64,000 bases of DNA from Mucilaginibacter rigui (GCF_014773275.1 NZ_JACWMW010000002.1:930001-994000), one strand, 5' to 3'; counted from the stretch's first letter, positions 9,364 to 17,793 are shown. Numbers and translations are program-made. The notes: generated by a model not told the origin, from the letters alone.

Positions 9364-9628
9364 AATGATTGATGATGTTGATGTCTGTGTTGCGGTTTTT
9401 TGCATGCAGGCCGCCTTTCTGCTTGCCGGCTGTAAAAAGCAGTCCGCCGACAATGCAGCTTGTCAGGACGAGTGCCCCGAGCCACATATTGATAAGCGCG
9501 ATGGTGAGTGCGCCAAAAACGAGGCCTGCAAGCAGGAAGCCCAGGCCCCAGTAAATAAACTTTCCTTTGAAGCCTTTAAAAATAAGGGGCTTCTGCAGCC
9601 CCTTATAAACAGCGTATTTCCTTGGCAT
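9341..9628 (-). CDS. traF: TraF, DUF4133-family conjugation protein
   Basis: A 95-aa protein that opens with MPRKYAVYKGLQKPLIFKG, the typical start of DUF4133/TraF proteins. It has two membrane helices at about residues 24-45 and 50-68 and a basic tail (GGLHAKNRNTDINIINHYG). In size and topology it resembles VirB3, which works with VirB4. It lies 1 bp after traE and overlaps traG, the standard traE-traF-traG order. Confidence 0.9.
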   Translation of the reverse strand: MPRKYAVYKGLQKPLIFKGFKGKFIYWGLGFLLAGLVFGALTIALINMWLGALVLTSCIVGGLLFTAGKQKGGLHAKNRNTDINIINHYGRKNTL

Positions 9629-9629
9629 G

Positions 9630-9935
9630 TTATAAGCCGAAGAAGGCTTTGATTACAAGCGCGGATACGACAAGAAAAACGCAGGAGCCACCCCATCCCA
9701 TTAGTTCCTTGTTGATATCCTGGTCACCGGAATTCCATTTGGAATAGACGCGGATGGCACCGACAATGCCGACAATACCGCCTATCACCAAAGTAATATT
9801 CGTTACAGGTGCAACATAAGTTTTAAGGGTTGACGTTGCGGTGTTCAGGCCGTTAACACCACTTTGGGCAAAGGCAGGGATAGAAAGGGCCAGCAGGATC
9901 GCTGAAGCCATCAATTGTTTTGTTTTGATAAACAT
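9630..9935 (-). CDS. traE: TraE, DUF4134-family conjugation protein
   Basis: Start chosen at MFIKTKQLMASAILLALSI (ATG at 9933-9935), giving 101 aa with a signal peptide cut after 'SIPAFAQ'. The mature part has two membrane helices (NITLVIGGIVGIVGAIRVY and CVFLVVSALVIKAFFGL) joined by 'SKWNSGDQDINKELMGWGG', the DUF4134 signature. It is VirB2-like in layout, so a pilin role is plausible. It stands directly before traF. Confidence 0.88.
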   Translation of the reverse strand: MFIKTKQLMASAILLALSIPAFAQSGVNGLNTATSTLKTYVAPVTNITLVIGGIVGIVGAIRVYSKWNSGDQDINKELMGWGGSCVFLVVSALVIKAFFGL

Positions 9936-10148
9936 TAAAAGGGAAATGAAATAGAGGCGGTGATCTTTTAGTGGCATCCGGGAGGCGGCCATGGTATTTC
10001 AATGCGGCGTTCAGATCACGAAGACGCCGGGATAAATAAGCCCGAAGGGAAACCGGTCAGTCAATATGATACCGGCAATTCATGAGAAATTGATGGAGGG
10101 AATCTTTTATCAGCGCCCGGGTGAGCACTGTTTTGTAAAGGAAAGCGT

Positions 10149-10439
10149 TCAGATTCCGAACAGCGCTTTCAGGAATGCACCGGCAAGTACCATAAAAAGT
10201 GCGGCATAAAACCAGGCGGCGACATCTGAGTCGATTTGCGGTTTGCCGTTTTGCCAGTTATAATAAATTTTGGAAGCCCCGTTGAGGCCAAGTATGATCG
10301 CGAGGACAAGGGATAAGTCAGACATGGAAAAAAAATCCGAGGTTAGTTGCCTTTGAGCTTGCTGCATTTCCGGGATACCGGGTTGAGCGGCTCCGCCGAC
10401 TGCCAAAAGGCAGCAGGCAAAAGTAATCAGCGCCCTCAT
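10149..10439 (-). CDS. Second DUF4134-like (TraE-like) membrane protein
   Basis: A 96-aa protein with a signal peptide (RALITFACCLLAVGGAAQ) and two membrane helices (LSLVLAIILGLNGASKIYY and ALFMVLAGAFLKALFGI). The joining segment 'NWQNGKPQIDSDVAAWF' aligns in position with that of TraE, and both proteins end in KALFGI/KAFFGL. It is a shorter paralogue of TraE placed just upstream of it. A 213-bp untranslated stretch separates the two. It may be an alternative pilin-like subunit. Confidence 0.75.
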   Translation of the reverse strand: MRALITFACCLLAVGGAAQPGIPEMQQAQRQLTSDFFSMSDLSLVLAIILGLNGASKIYYNWQNGKPQIDSDVAAWFYAALFMVLAGAFLKALFGI

Positions 10440-10440
10440 C

Positions 10441-10722
10441 TTAATAACTTACCGGGCGGGTATACTCGATCGCTTCCTCCCGTGCGAGGTTAAACAATTG
10501 CTTTAGTGTTACGCCGCCCGAGGACAGTACAGAAGAATTAAAATTGCGGTTTTCTTCTTCGGCAGTTTCGCGGATAGGCTCGATATCTTCCTCGAATGAG
10601 AGCGTGTGTGACTTTTCATCGTAGGGCTGCTTTTTACCCCGGAGAATATCCCAAAGTATTAATGTCCCGTAATAGCTAAAATAGATGGCGCTCAACCAGA
10701 GCGCGAATTTGATCCAGTTCAT
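10441..10722 (-). CDS. Small membrane-anchored protein of the tra operon
   Basis: A 93-aa protein with one N-terminal TM (FALWLSAIYFSYYGTLILW, residues 6-24) and an acidic cytosolic region with 'YDEKSHTLSFEEDIEPIRE'. Its C-terminus reads 'LKQLFNLAREEAIEYTRPVSY'. It is joined to the upstream gene by an ATGA overlap and lies 1 bp from the TraE-like gene. I know no domain for it. It occupies the place of TraC/TraD genes in CTnDOT-type operons. Confidence 0.65.
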   Translation of the reverse strand: MNWIKFALWLSAIYFSYYGTLILWDILRGKKQPYDEKSHTLSFEEDIEPIRETAEEENRNFNSSVLSSGGVTLKQLFNLAREEAIEYTRPVSY

Positions 10723-11072
10723 AATTCGTTGTTTTGTATAAATTGTTTAATGGTTGTTTTGAATTCAGGATAAGTGTCGAAGAGATTTTTGACTGCAAAA
10801 GATACCAGTCGCGTTACCTCAATTCCGGTCGCCATTTTGAATTGTTTCATCGTCCTAACCGTTTTTTCATCAAACCTGGCATGCACCATATTTTTATTGT
10901 TACTGGTATCATAGGCAGTTAAAGCAAACAGGATGGGCGGCAATTCTTTGGGACTGGCTTTTTTCTCCGGCTTTCCCGGTTGGGGTTTTGCTATTACGGC
11001 TGTAGCCGGTTTGAGCAGCTGTTCCCTGATCTGGTCAGCCAGTGATTTCATTTTTTCCATATAGGTAGTCAT
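10719..11072 (-). CDS. TraB-like small protein with RHH-type C-terminus
   Basis: Start taken at ATG 11070-11072 (MTTYMEKMKSLADQIR), giving 117 aa; a TTG lies five codons upstream. The N-terminal half is Lys/Pro-rich and probably disordered. The C-terminal half 'VHARFDEKTVRTMKQFKMAT' then 'EVTRLVSFAVKNLFD' has the strand-helix-helix look of ribbon-helix-helix proteins that partner ParA-type ATPases. It overlaps the ParA gene by 38 bp. I infer a DNA-binding partner of TraA. Confidence 0.65.
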   Translation of the reverse strand: MTTYMEKMKSLADQIREQLLKPATAVIAKPQPGKPEKKASPKELPPILFALTAYDTSNNKNMVHARFDEKTVRTMKQFKMATGIEVTRLVSFAVKNLFDTYPEFKTTIKQFIQNNEL

Positions 11073-11676
11073 TGTAGATTTGTTCAAGCACCGATGTCGT
11101 CACCGTTTGGAGGCTGACCGGGGTGTAAAATGTTGTTACCCGTTGAAAGTCTATGCGGTCCGGCAGGACTGCTGTGATCTTTCCAAACCTGGAAAGCTGT
11201 TCGTTAACTTCCAGCATGATCTCGTAGCGTGCATTTGATTTTATGCGGTTCGGAACGAATACCATATTGATCTCCGGATTAATCCGTTTCATCACCACAG
11301 TAAAAAGCACTGTCGATTGAAATGTGAATTCATCATAGGAAAAGGGACAAATGACGAGATCGGCAGAATTGAATACCGGGATCAGGCCGTCGTCATCAAG
11401 TTTTCCCGGCAAATCGATGAGGATAATGTCTTTTGCATTTTTACAAAGCAGCTCCCGCAGATAGGGGTAGCTTTCGAGGTTGGCCGGCACCACCTCATAG
11501 GGTTCCGCGTTTTCCAGTATTTTGGCTTTTTCAAACTTTTGGGCAATAGATTGCTGGTAATCCATATCTATTACAGTCACCGCGCAATTCTTGGTTTGGC
11601 TCAGAAAATTGGCAAGTACAAGCGCGAATGTGCTTTTTCCCGCACCTCCCTTTTGGTTTCCTATTATTATAATCAT
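11035..11676 (-). CDS. traA: TraA, ParA/MinD-type ATPase
   Basis: Start at ATG 11674-11676 (MIIIIGNQKGGAGKST), giving 213 aa. The deviant Walker A KGGAGKS is at residues 9-15, the switch I-like segment 'VTVIDMDYQQS' near 40, and 'IILIDLPGKLDDDG' near 85 is the Walker B/switch II region. This is a ParA-family ATPase of the type that opens Bacteroidota tra operons. It may position the element or the transfer machinery. It lies 10 bp downstream of the relaxase gene and overlaps the TraB-like gene. Confidence 0.9.
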   Translation of the reverse strand: MIIIIGNQKGGAGKSTFALVLANFLSQTKNCAVTVIDMDYQQSIAQKFEKAKILENAEPYEVVPANLESYPYLRELLCKNAKDIILIDLPGKLDDDGLIPVFNSADLVICPFSYDEFTFQSTVLFTVVMKRINPEINMVFVPNRIKSNARYEIMLEVNEQLSRFGKITAVLPDRIDFQRVTTFYTPVSLQTVTTSVLEQIYNDYLYGKNEITG

Positions 11677-11686
11677 GTATGGTATT

Positions 11687-12634
11687 TTATCTGGTGTTGG
11701 TGCGGACTTTTCGTTGCCGCCTGCGGCGCATGCCATGAATTTGCTGGTCGTCTACATCGTCCGCGATGCTGATCGCCTGAATATTTATAGCGGTTTCCAA
11801 TTCAGAATAACCCTGATCTTCACTACCAGCTGGCGAACCTGATTGAAAAGTGCTATTATTTAATTCTTTTAGAGATAATACTTCACTGCCTTTAAAAACC
11901 TGTTTTGTATCATGATCGATGATAGAATAACCATAAGGCTTTTTTCCTGCGGCAGCGTGAAACAGGAGTTCAATTGAAAACTGTTTTCGCATTATTGACG
12001 CCAAGTCAGGGTGGTCTTTATTTTGCCGGAGGAGGTCTGCAATAACATTAGCCCGGATTTTGTCAGGCACGAACGCGCTTATTTTTGCCTTTATTTCATT
12101 CTCGTCCGGATCAATACCGGGGTAGCCTTTCGATTCCAGGATCATAAAGAATTGCGCCCTCGTCGAGATCTTATATTGGAGCGCGAAATCATATCCCAGA
12201 ACCTGCTTTATGTTTTTCTGTGCCCTAACATTTTCGTATGCGCTACTGATCTTTTTGCCTTCCCTGTCCACCCTTGTCGTTACCATATGTACATGGTTAT
12301 TTGCGGTGTCTTTATGGAACACAATAAGGTAGGGTTGCCGGCCGTAGCCCATTTCCCGCAACCAGTTTTCGGCGATCTCAGTCAGCGATTCCTTACTGTA
12401 AGCTCTGCCTTTGGCGGATATGATCGCGTGAAATTGCGGTAGCTTTATGTTGTTATTTAAAGCTGATAAAGCCGAAAGGTAATTGATGTAATCGCGCGGC
12501 TTCAGGTTACCAAATGCCTGTAAAGGGCCGAAATTGGCGACTTTCATTAGCTCACCTTTGTTTCGGTCAACCTTGCGCGTATTGTAACTGATGCCGGAAA
12601 ACGAGGCGGCCGGCGCTAAGATCTTAACGATCAT
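11687..12634 (-). CDS. Relaxase/mobilization nuclease (MOBP-like)
   Basis: A 315-aa protein starting MIVKILAPAASFSGISYNT. The metal-binding histidine motif is 'NNHVHMVTTRVDREGKKIS' near residues 113-131, an HxHxxxxR pattern of MOBP relaxases, and an upstream 'FHAIISAKG' strand carries a further His. The C-terminal part is helical and charged and ends in a basic tail (RRRRQRKVRTNTR). It nicks oriT and pilots the strand during transfer. It overlaps the methylase-like gene by 4 bp (ATGA) and MobC lies upstream. I cannot be sure of the exact catalytic Tyr. Confidence 0.85.
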   Translation of the reverse strand: MIVKILAPAASFSGISYNTRKVDRNKGELMKVANFGPLQAFGNLKPRDYINYLSALSALNNNIKLPQFHAIISAKGRAYSKESLTEIAENWLREMGYGRQPYLIVFHKDTANNHVHMVTTRVDREGKKISSAYENVRAQKNIKQVLGYDFALQYKISTRAQFFMILESKGYPGIDPDENEIKAKISAFVPDKIRANVIADLLRQNKDHPDLASIMRKQFSIELLFHAAAGKKPYGYSIIDHDTKQVFKGSEVLSLKELNNSTFQSGSPAGSEDQGYSELETAINIQAISIADDVDDQQIHGMRRRRQRKVRTNTR

Positions 12635-13155
12635 CGCTCGCGGTTTTGATGCGAATCCAATGTTGACGAAGCCGGCAGGTAACGTTCGATGGTTGCTATG
12701 GTATCATGTATTGCGCCTCCATGGCTAAACAAGGCTATCTTTTCGGCTTGGAATTCCCTCACCTTGCCCATAACGATCGAATGGTAACCGAATGTAATAA
12801 CAATGCCTCCGGGTTCAAGACAGCTGACAGCAGCGTCTTTAAGTTGCCGGAACGGACTGCAGATGATTCCCTTATAGAGTTCCATGCTTTTACGGTAAGC
12901 GTACGGAGGATCAAGCAATATGGTATTGAATTTTGGGCCTTGCCAGGCTTTCAAAAAATCCAGTGCATCCAGGTGATGATCTGCGGGCATATCGGGGTTA
13001 AGGTCATTTCGCGTTTCGTTGACGCTGAGTTTAGTTTTCCCTGCAAAGAGGTTCAGCACGTTACCCTCACAGTTTTTTTCGACCCAGGTCCTTACGGGTT
13101 TGATCCGGAAAGTATAGCGGTTGAGCGGACAACGGATGTGCTCGAATATGATCAT
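12631..13155 (-). CDS. Small DNA-methylase-like protein in the mobilization operon
   Basis: A 174-aa protein. 'VLNLFAGKTKLSVNETRNDL' near residue 33 resembles the SAM-binding motif I, and 'FNTILLDPPYAYRKSME' near 76 carries DPPY, the catalytic motif IV of N6-adenine or N4-cytosine methyltransferases. 'CLEPGGIVITFGYHSI' resembles the next Rossmann strand. It has no separate target-recognition domain and is shorter than usual MTases. Overlap with the relaxase gene shows co-translation. It might modify the element's DNA at oriT or protect it on entry. Confidence 0.75.
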   Translation of the reverse strand: MIIFEHIRCPLNRYTFRIKPVRTWVEKNCEGNVLNLFAGKTKLSVNETRNDLNPDMPADHHLDALDFLKAWQGPKFNTILLDPPYAYRKSMELYKGIICSPFRQLKDAAVSCLEPGGIVITFGYHSIVMGKVREFQAEKIALFSHGGAIHDTIATIERYLPASSTLDSHQNRER

Positions 13156-13526
13156 GAATGAATTTTGAAATTGACGGAATTTTAAAGCGGCGCGAATAGA
13201 TCGCTGTATCTAAAGGCCTGAATATCATTAGCGCGGCGTGCCTCAATATCTTAGAAAAAGGATAACCCTATATCTAAGCAGCGATGTTTCAAAGTACCGG
13301 CCGGAGGTTGTTACAATATGACATGAGTTCTGTTGTAACACGATATCTGTGTAACTTCCTTGCAACCGAACAAGCGCCTAAAATTTCTTTGTAGCAACAT
13401 AACAGTGTACCGGCACCCGTAGATAACTATATAACGTATCGCTGTAACGCGATAGCAATATCCCAACCTATCGACCTAACGGTAGCGCTTGGAATGCCGG
13501 TAACATTGTATCTAAAATTGATTGGG
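13156..13526. other. Intergenic region with repeated palindromic motifs
   Basis: No credible gene. The stretch has related motifs GTTGTAACACGATATC and GCTGTAACGCGATAGC about 110 bp apart; the second sits in a palindrome (ATCGC TGTAAC GCGAT). TATCTAA recurs at several points and again at about 14138. These could be binding sites for MobC or a regulator, or part of oriT. That is inference from repeats only. Confidence 0.4.
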
Positions 13527-13937
13527 CTATTTTCCCATTTGTTGTATAATTTTCCGAATAGCGCTTTCCAGCGAAACCTGGATAGCGATATAATCCTCCA
13601 GCAGGTTATTAAACTGAACTGCGACCTGAGGGGAAAGCGCACCTTTGAGCTTTAGCGTGTTGGCATGCTTTGCGAGCTGGTTGATATTATTACCTGCCCG
13701 TCCAATATCAGCACCAATCCGGTCGAGTACGCAAATCAACTGGCTTGCATTAATTACTATTTTAACGGCGTCGTTTAAGACCCTTAAGCGGATAAGTTCG
13801 GTTTTGCTTATGCCCAATTCTTTTTCGAGCCCGGTTATGATATCGTATTCTTCCTGTGTAAACCTTACGTCGATCTTTTTAACCCGGGTGCCATCTTTCA
13901 TTTTTGGCCGTCCGCCGGAATTTCTGAATTCAACCAT
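13527..13937 (-). CDS. MobC-type relaxosome accessory protein
   Basis: Start at ATG 13935-13937 (MVEFRNSGGRPKMKDG), giving 136 aa; the longer open frame runs back through the palindromes of the upstream region and is not credible. 'RVKKIDVRFTQEEYDIITGL' followed by 'SKTELIRLRVLND' is a ribbon-helix-helix DNA-binding N-terminus. 'GRAGNNINQLAKHAN' in the second half is the hallmark of the MobC/bacterial mobilisation family. It would bind near oriT and help the relaxase nick. Neighbours are the candidate oriT upstream and the relaxase operon downstream. Confidence 0.85.
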   Translation of the reverse strand: MVEFRNSGGRPKMKDGTRVKKIDVRFTQEEYDIITGLEKELGISKTELIRLRVLNDAVKIVINASQLICVLDRIGADIGRAGNNINQLAKHANTLKLKGALSPQVAVQFNNLLEDYIAIQVSLESAIRKIIQQMGK

Positions 13938-14188
13938 AAAAAAACGAGTTGCGAAGTTTTTACAACTCCCCGCAGGGCAAGATTCTTTTTGGATGGATAA
14001 AATCCCGGAGGGGATTTTGTCCGACAAAAAGACATCTTGCCCTAACGAAATCAAAGATTTCGTTTCAGTATGATACTGTGAATTTGGAGCTATTACAGGA
14101 GTCGCGTCCGGCGTCACCGGTGGTATAAAGCGACGGCATATCTAAAGGGGACTAATTGCAGAATGCGCGGGTGTTCCGGCAAGGAAGG
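13938..14188. other. Candidate oriT / regulatory region with nested palindromes
   Basis: Directly upstream of mobC. Visible inverted repeats are AGGGCAAGAT (13974-13983) with ATCTTGCCCT (14034-14043), AAAATCCC with GGGATTTT (13999-14018), TTTTGTC with GACAAAA (14015-14029), CGAAATC with GATTTCG (14046-14062), and CAGTA TGA TACTG (14066-14078). Such dense nested stems next to mobC and the relaxase genes are what an oriT looks like. The nick site cannot be placed from sequence alone. Confidence 0.5.
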
Positions 14189-15106
14189 TCATCTGCTTCG
14201 CTCTTTGACTATTCCCTTGTCTCCAGGCTTTTTGGTTGCGGCCACCAACATATCATTATAGTCGTTGAATTTTTCATACAAGATAGATTTATCAGTGGCA
14301 TAGGGCAATGTCGCGATGAATTGCTTCGTCGCTAAAAACCCCGCATTGTCCCGGTCAAGATAAAGGTCTATATGTGAATACTGCAGGGCTTTATTAATGC
14401 CGTCATTCAGTAGCGACAAGGTATTCATGACGATGACGCTATTGCCATTGTCAGGGTTTTCTTTGAGCCAGCTGAGATAGTTGGTGAAGCCTTCAAAAAC
14501 GGCAACTCTTTTTTGGTCACCTGCAATAAAGCTGATCGCTTTATTACCGAGGCATCCTTTGAAATATTTGTTGCGGACTTCCCAGCTTCCCGCTTCATTC
14601 TGCCATCCAGCGGCGAAAAATTGCTTGATTGAGCCCTTTTCGTCTTTCACATGATAATAAACCTCTTTCAGTTTTGTTTTTGCCATATCGAAAATCGCCC
14701 TGCTTTGCAGATAATTTGTGATGGCGGGATGTGTACCGATAGGCTTGAGTTGTTCGATAATGTAATTTCGCGCCTTTACGGGTAACCTTGGCCGTTGAAT
14801 TTTAGGCGATGGGGTAGGGACATTGCAGGACCTTTGAATTTTCTCTACGACCTCGTTAAAATTTAATGTTGGCCAGAACGCTATTCCGAAGTCAATGATA
14901 TTGCCTCCTTTGCCATTGCCATGATCATACCATGCACCAAGTTTGTCGTCTACGCTAAATGAGGGGGTAGAATCACCATCCCTTAACATACTTCTATACA
15001 TATGTTCCTTCCCGTATTTTTTTACAGGCTCAAAACCAAGCCGGGCAAGGAGGTCGACTATTGAGGCCGTTTCTTTGAGCTCTTTTGCATTTAGTAATTG
15101 CGTCAT
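14189..15106 (-). CDS. CHC2/TOPRIM primase of the mobile element
   Basis: Start at ATG 15104-15106 (MTQLLNAKELKETASIV), giving 305 aa. The N-terminus 'DLLARLGFEPVKKYGKEHMY' and 'WYDHGNGKGGNIIDFGI' resemble the DnaG-like CHC2 zinc-finger fold, but the classical Cys residues are not all present. The second half has the TOPRIM features: 'RVAVFEGFTNYLSW' (catalytic Glu) near residue 200 and 'IDLYLDRDNAGFLA' (DxD) near 250. It probably primes second-strand synthesis of the transferred DNA. It lies between RteC and MobC. Confidence 0.85.
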   Translation of the reverse strand: MTQLLNAKELKETASIVDLLARLGFEPVKKYGKEHMYRSMLRDGDSTPSFSVDDKLGAWYDHGNGKGGNIIDFGIAFWPTLNFNEVVEKIQRSCNVPTPSPKIQRPRLPVKARNYIIEQLKPIGTHPAITNYLQSRAIFDMAKTKLKEVYYHVKDEKGSIKQFFAAGWQNEAGSWEVRNKYFKGCLGNKAISFIAGDQKRVAVFEGFTNYLSWLKENPDNGNSVIVMNTLSLLNDGINKALQYSHIDLYLDRDNAGFLATKQFIATLPYATDKSILYEKFNDYNDMLVAATKKPGDKGIVKERSR

Positions 15107-15155
15107 GATTTTTTGTTTGAATAGATAAATGATTTGTAAACCCATGATGGGCCTG

Positions 15156-15200
15156 TACCGGCAGCGGGTAACGAACCCGTGTAATTCGGTTCTGCCGGTA
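15156..15200. terminator. Nested hairpin with T-run upstream of primase
   Basis: TACCGGCAG (15156-15164) pairs with CTGCCGGTA (15192-15200), followed on the plus strand by ATTTTTTT. Inside it CGGGT pairs with ACCCG around AACGA. On the minus strand the inner loop reads GGGTTCGTTACCC, like a tRNA T-arm. It may be a plus-strand terminator or a leader structure of the primase gene. The rest of 15107-15489 holds a smaller hairpin (CGGCATCTACATGCCG, near 15225) and no gene that I can see. Confidence 0.45.
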
Positions 15201-15489
15201 ATTTTTTTCGGGACTACTCACGTCGGCATCTACATGCCGGGCTCTTTGCCTGCCAATGCGTTTTCGGTATATTGATATGATCTCACCTTCGCAAAATTTT
15301 CCGTTGTTTTCGGAATAATGTTTTGTCCCTGCATGTCAAAGAACCGTTAAGGCCTTGTGCCTTTGTGTTTCATTGATGCAAATGTGGGGGTGGAAAAAAC
15401 GGCAACTACTGTAGCTTTTCGGTACTACCGATAAAAAAATACACAGCGGGATGCTGTGTATGCTAAAATAAAATGGAGGACAAGTGATC

Positions 15490-16317
15490 TTATGAATTGC
15501 CCTGGTCGATCTTTTCTTGTATATTTTCTTTCATCTGATCTATATATTTTGTTTGACTCAGGCGTTTGCGTCTGCCAATTTCAGTAAAGCGGCGCTGAAC
15601 GACGCCAATTTTTACCTGCAGATTTTCTTCAAGCCAGCGAACGATCTGATTTAAGCTCGCATTGCCATTGTTAAGCTGTCCGGTGAGGTACAAGCCGTAA
15701 GCCAGTTCAACAACATTGATCGAATCTCCCGTCCATTTGAGGCTATCTCCTGGAGTTTTCTTGGTTGGTTCAGCGCATGCGAGCGCAATCTGGTTCAAAC
15801 TAAATTGTTGTATGGATTCATAACCTTTGAATTTCGCGAAAAGCAGACTCATCGGAGTGCTGAAGTTTGGATCGAGGTCATTGATGTCTTCAGTAGGCAA
15901 ATCAAGTGGCCCCGCATTCCTGAGAAAGTAGTCCGTATCCATATTTGTAAGGTTGTTTTTATAATATTGATAATGGAAAGAGTTTATTCTAAAAAAGCTT
16001 TGGATGCTCTTTATTTCAGATTCATAGTATTTGAGAATGGTTTCGCTTGTGCCGACGGGTTCATTCAGTTTCAGGTTGTATCTATAGATCAGGCCGATCT
16101 TTAGCGCGAGAATCGCCGGTTTGAAGAGTTTGAAAAATTCTATTTCATCGTTCTGGCTTTCAAAACCATCTTCGGAAATATTTGATTTGATCTTGAACAG
16201 GGCTTCCCGGATCAGGGCCGTCGCCTCATTTAATTTTCCTGCTGAGCTTGTGAAGGTATCATCATAAAGTAATGCATCTTCAAGTTCAGATCTTATTTTG
16301 CTGAGTTCAGTTTTCAT
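15490..16317 (-). CDS. rteC: RteC-family regulator
   Basis: A 275-aa protein. 'FFKLFKPAILALKIGLIYRY' at about residues 62-81 and 'YYESEIKSIQSFFRINSFHYQYYK' style residues near 100-122 are the recognisable RteC pattern, with a C-terminal helical region (LNQIVRWLEENLQVKIG). RteC of CTnDOT activates excision genes by binding upstream of them. Here it stands alone, 383 bp upstream of the primase, with no RteA/RteB pair in view. It may link element excision to another signal. Confidence 0.85.
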   Translation of the reverse strand: MKTELSKIRSELEDALLYDDTFTSSAGKLNEATALIREALFKIKSNISEDGFESQNDEIEFFKLFKPAILALKIGLIYRYNLKLNEPVGTSETILKYYESEIKSIQSFFRINSFHYQYYKNNLTNMDTDYFLRNAGPLDLPTEDINDLDPNFSTPMSLLFAKFKGYESIQQFSLNQIALACAEPTKKTPGDSLKWTGDSINVVELAYGLYLTGQLNNGNASLNQIVRWLEENLQVKIGVVQRRFTEIGRRKRLSQTKYIDQMKENIQEKIDQGNS

Positions 16318-16408
16318 AGGTGCGTTTTATGTTTAAAAATGATAGAATAGGATAAGCATAGCATTTCCGTCCCGGTTGTGGCGGGCGAAATATTTTGGAG
16401 GAAAATCT

Positions 16409-17770
16409 CTAAAACTGTAGTGAATGGGCGGATTGCGCGCCATCAAAAATAGTGGGTAGGGCAGCTATCATGCGCTGGAGTACTAGCAGGATCAGGTATC
16501 CCAGGATAGTAACGGCTACGACGAATGCCGCTGACAGATGCCCGCTGAATAATTCCAGTCCCATGATTGTCATTATATACATGCCGCCGGCGACTTCGTT
16601 GCTGAACATGGATTTGCTCAAAACGGCAGCATTCTTAGCGGCCTGATTGATGTATCGTTGGTAAGCATAGGCAAAACTCTCTTTTTCTTTGGGTAGAAAA
16701 TCCGCATCAGCGAATTTGACATTTATTAAAATTTCTTCTGATTGTACATGCAGGTCTCCTAAATATTTGGCAAATAAGAGATCATTAGGAATTCTTTTTG
16801 TCGCAAGGAAGGCAACCGCCACTGCAAATATCAGGCTAACGAAGCCGGCAAGGGCATCTAAAAACGTAAGACAACCAAGCAGCAAAAGCATTATCAAACC
16901 CTCTGATAGCGCGATGGAAAAGACGCTATTTACTGAAAGTTGATATTTACCAATATGTATGAGTTCTTTTTGAAGTGCTTTGTCACTTGTACCTGAAATT
17001 CTATAGGGATAAGCCGTTGCAGATGCCAGGCGGTTCGTTAGGTGGAGGTTAATAATCTTGTTGATCTTAATTAATAGTTGCTGCTTGAGATGATTGAGGA
17101 TGCTTTTGCAGAAAACACTGATTGCAATCAGGATCACAACCGCTAACCTGAAACCGAAATGGGCGATATTTGCTCTTGCGGTTAGTAATTGCTGTAGCAA
17201 CACGGATAAGCAAATACCCATGAGAAAACTTAATAAGTGAAAGATGGGGATGAAATACCATAGCGGCTTAGAAATTAGATCCCAATTAAAGGCTCTTTGC
17301 CATAAAACGAAATCGTTTTCAATAGGAATAGCCTCAATTGGATCGAAATATAATGCGGCCCTTGACGGACAAACTGCTAAGAGTTGCGTCTCATCGATGA
17401 CTTTAATATCCAGTGCGGGATCTCCGATGATGTAAAAATATTGGCCATTTATTCTTTTGGCCTCAAATAAAGTGATGAAGTGAAAAGCGCCGACCGAATT
17501 TACTGTATGAAGGATTATTGGGGTTTTAATATCTCTAAGCCTGTCAGGCTCAAAGCGGACGCACCTGCCTTCCCTGCCATAATTTTCCATTGTTTTTTTG
17601 AGATCAAGAAGTGACAGTTCGAACGCTTGCGTATCCATTAATTTTGCAAGTTCCTGAGATTCGCCCGTCTGCCCCGTATATTGTAAGACCATGCACATGC
17701 ATGCCATTCCACAACTGTTTGGATGTGTCTGCCGGACGAAGCAGCGTTGATAGAAGCCGAGATTTTTCAT
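16409..17770 (-). CDS. C39 peptidase-membrane protein lacking the ABC ATPase domain
   Basis: Start at the ATG 17768-17770 (MKNLGFYQRCFVRQTHPNSC), giving 453 aa. Residues 1-135 are a C39 peptidase: catalytic Cys20 in 'THPNSCGMACMCM', His97 in 'GAFHFITL' and Asp117 in 'IIGDPAL'. Six or so membrane helices follow from about residue 160, as in the TMD of bacteriocin ABC exporters. The chain then stops at 'DGAQSAHSLQF' without any Walker A or signature motif, where a usual exporter has about 250 more residues. It would cleave double-glycine leaders, such as that at 19174-19365. The ATPase would have to come from elsewhere. Confidence 0.82.
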   Translation of the reverse strand: MKNLGFYQRCFVRQTHPNSCGMACMCMVLQYTGQTGESQELAKLMDTQAFELSLLDLKKTMENYGREGRCVRFEPDRLRDIKTPIILHTVNSVGAFHFITLFEAKRINGQYFYIIGDPALDIKVIDETQLLAVCPSRAALYFDPIEAIPIENDFVLWQRAFNWDLISKPLWYFIPIFHLLSFLMGICLSVLLQQLLTARANIAHFGFRLAVVILIAISVFCKSILNHLKQQLLIKINKIINLHLTNRLASATAYPYRISGTSDKALQKELIHIGKYQLSVNSVFSIALSEGLIMLLLLGCLTFLDALAGFVSLIFAVAVAFLATKRIPNDLLFAKYLGDLHVQSEEILINVKFADADFLPKEKESFAYAYQRYINQAAKNAAVLSKSMFSNEVAGGMYIMTIMGLELFSGHLSAAFVVAVTILGYLILLVLQRMIAALPTIFDGAQSAHSLQF

Positions 17771-17793
17771 GTTAGATGTTGTTATGATAGATT

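Noticed and set aside
13938..14117. A 60-codon N-terminal extension of the MobC gene
   Set aside because: It runs through the palindromic candidate oriT and matches no MobC N-terminus; the ATG at 13935-13937 fits the family start.
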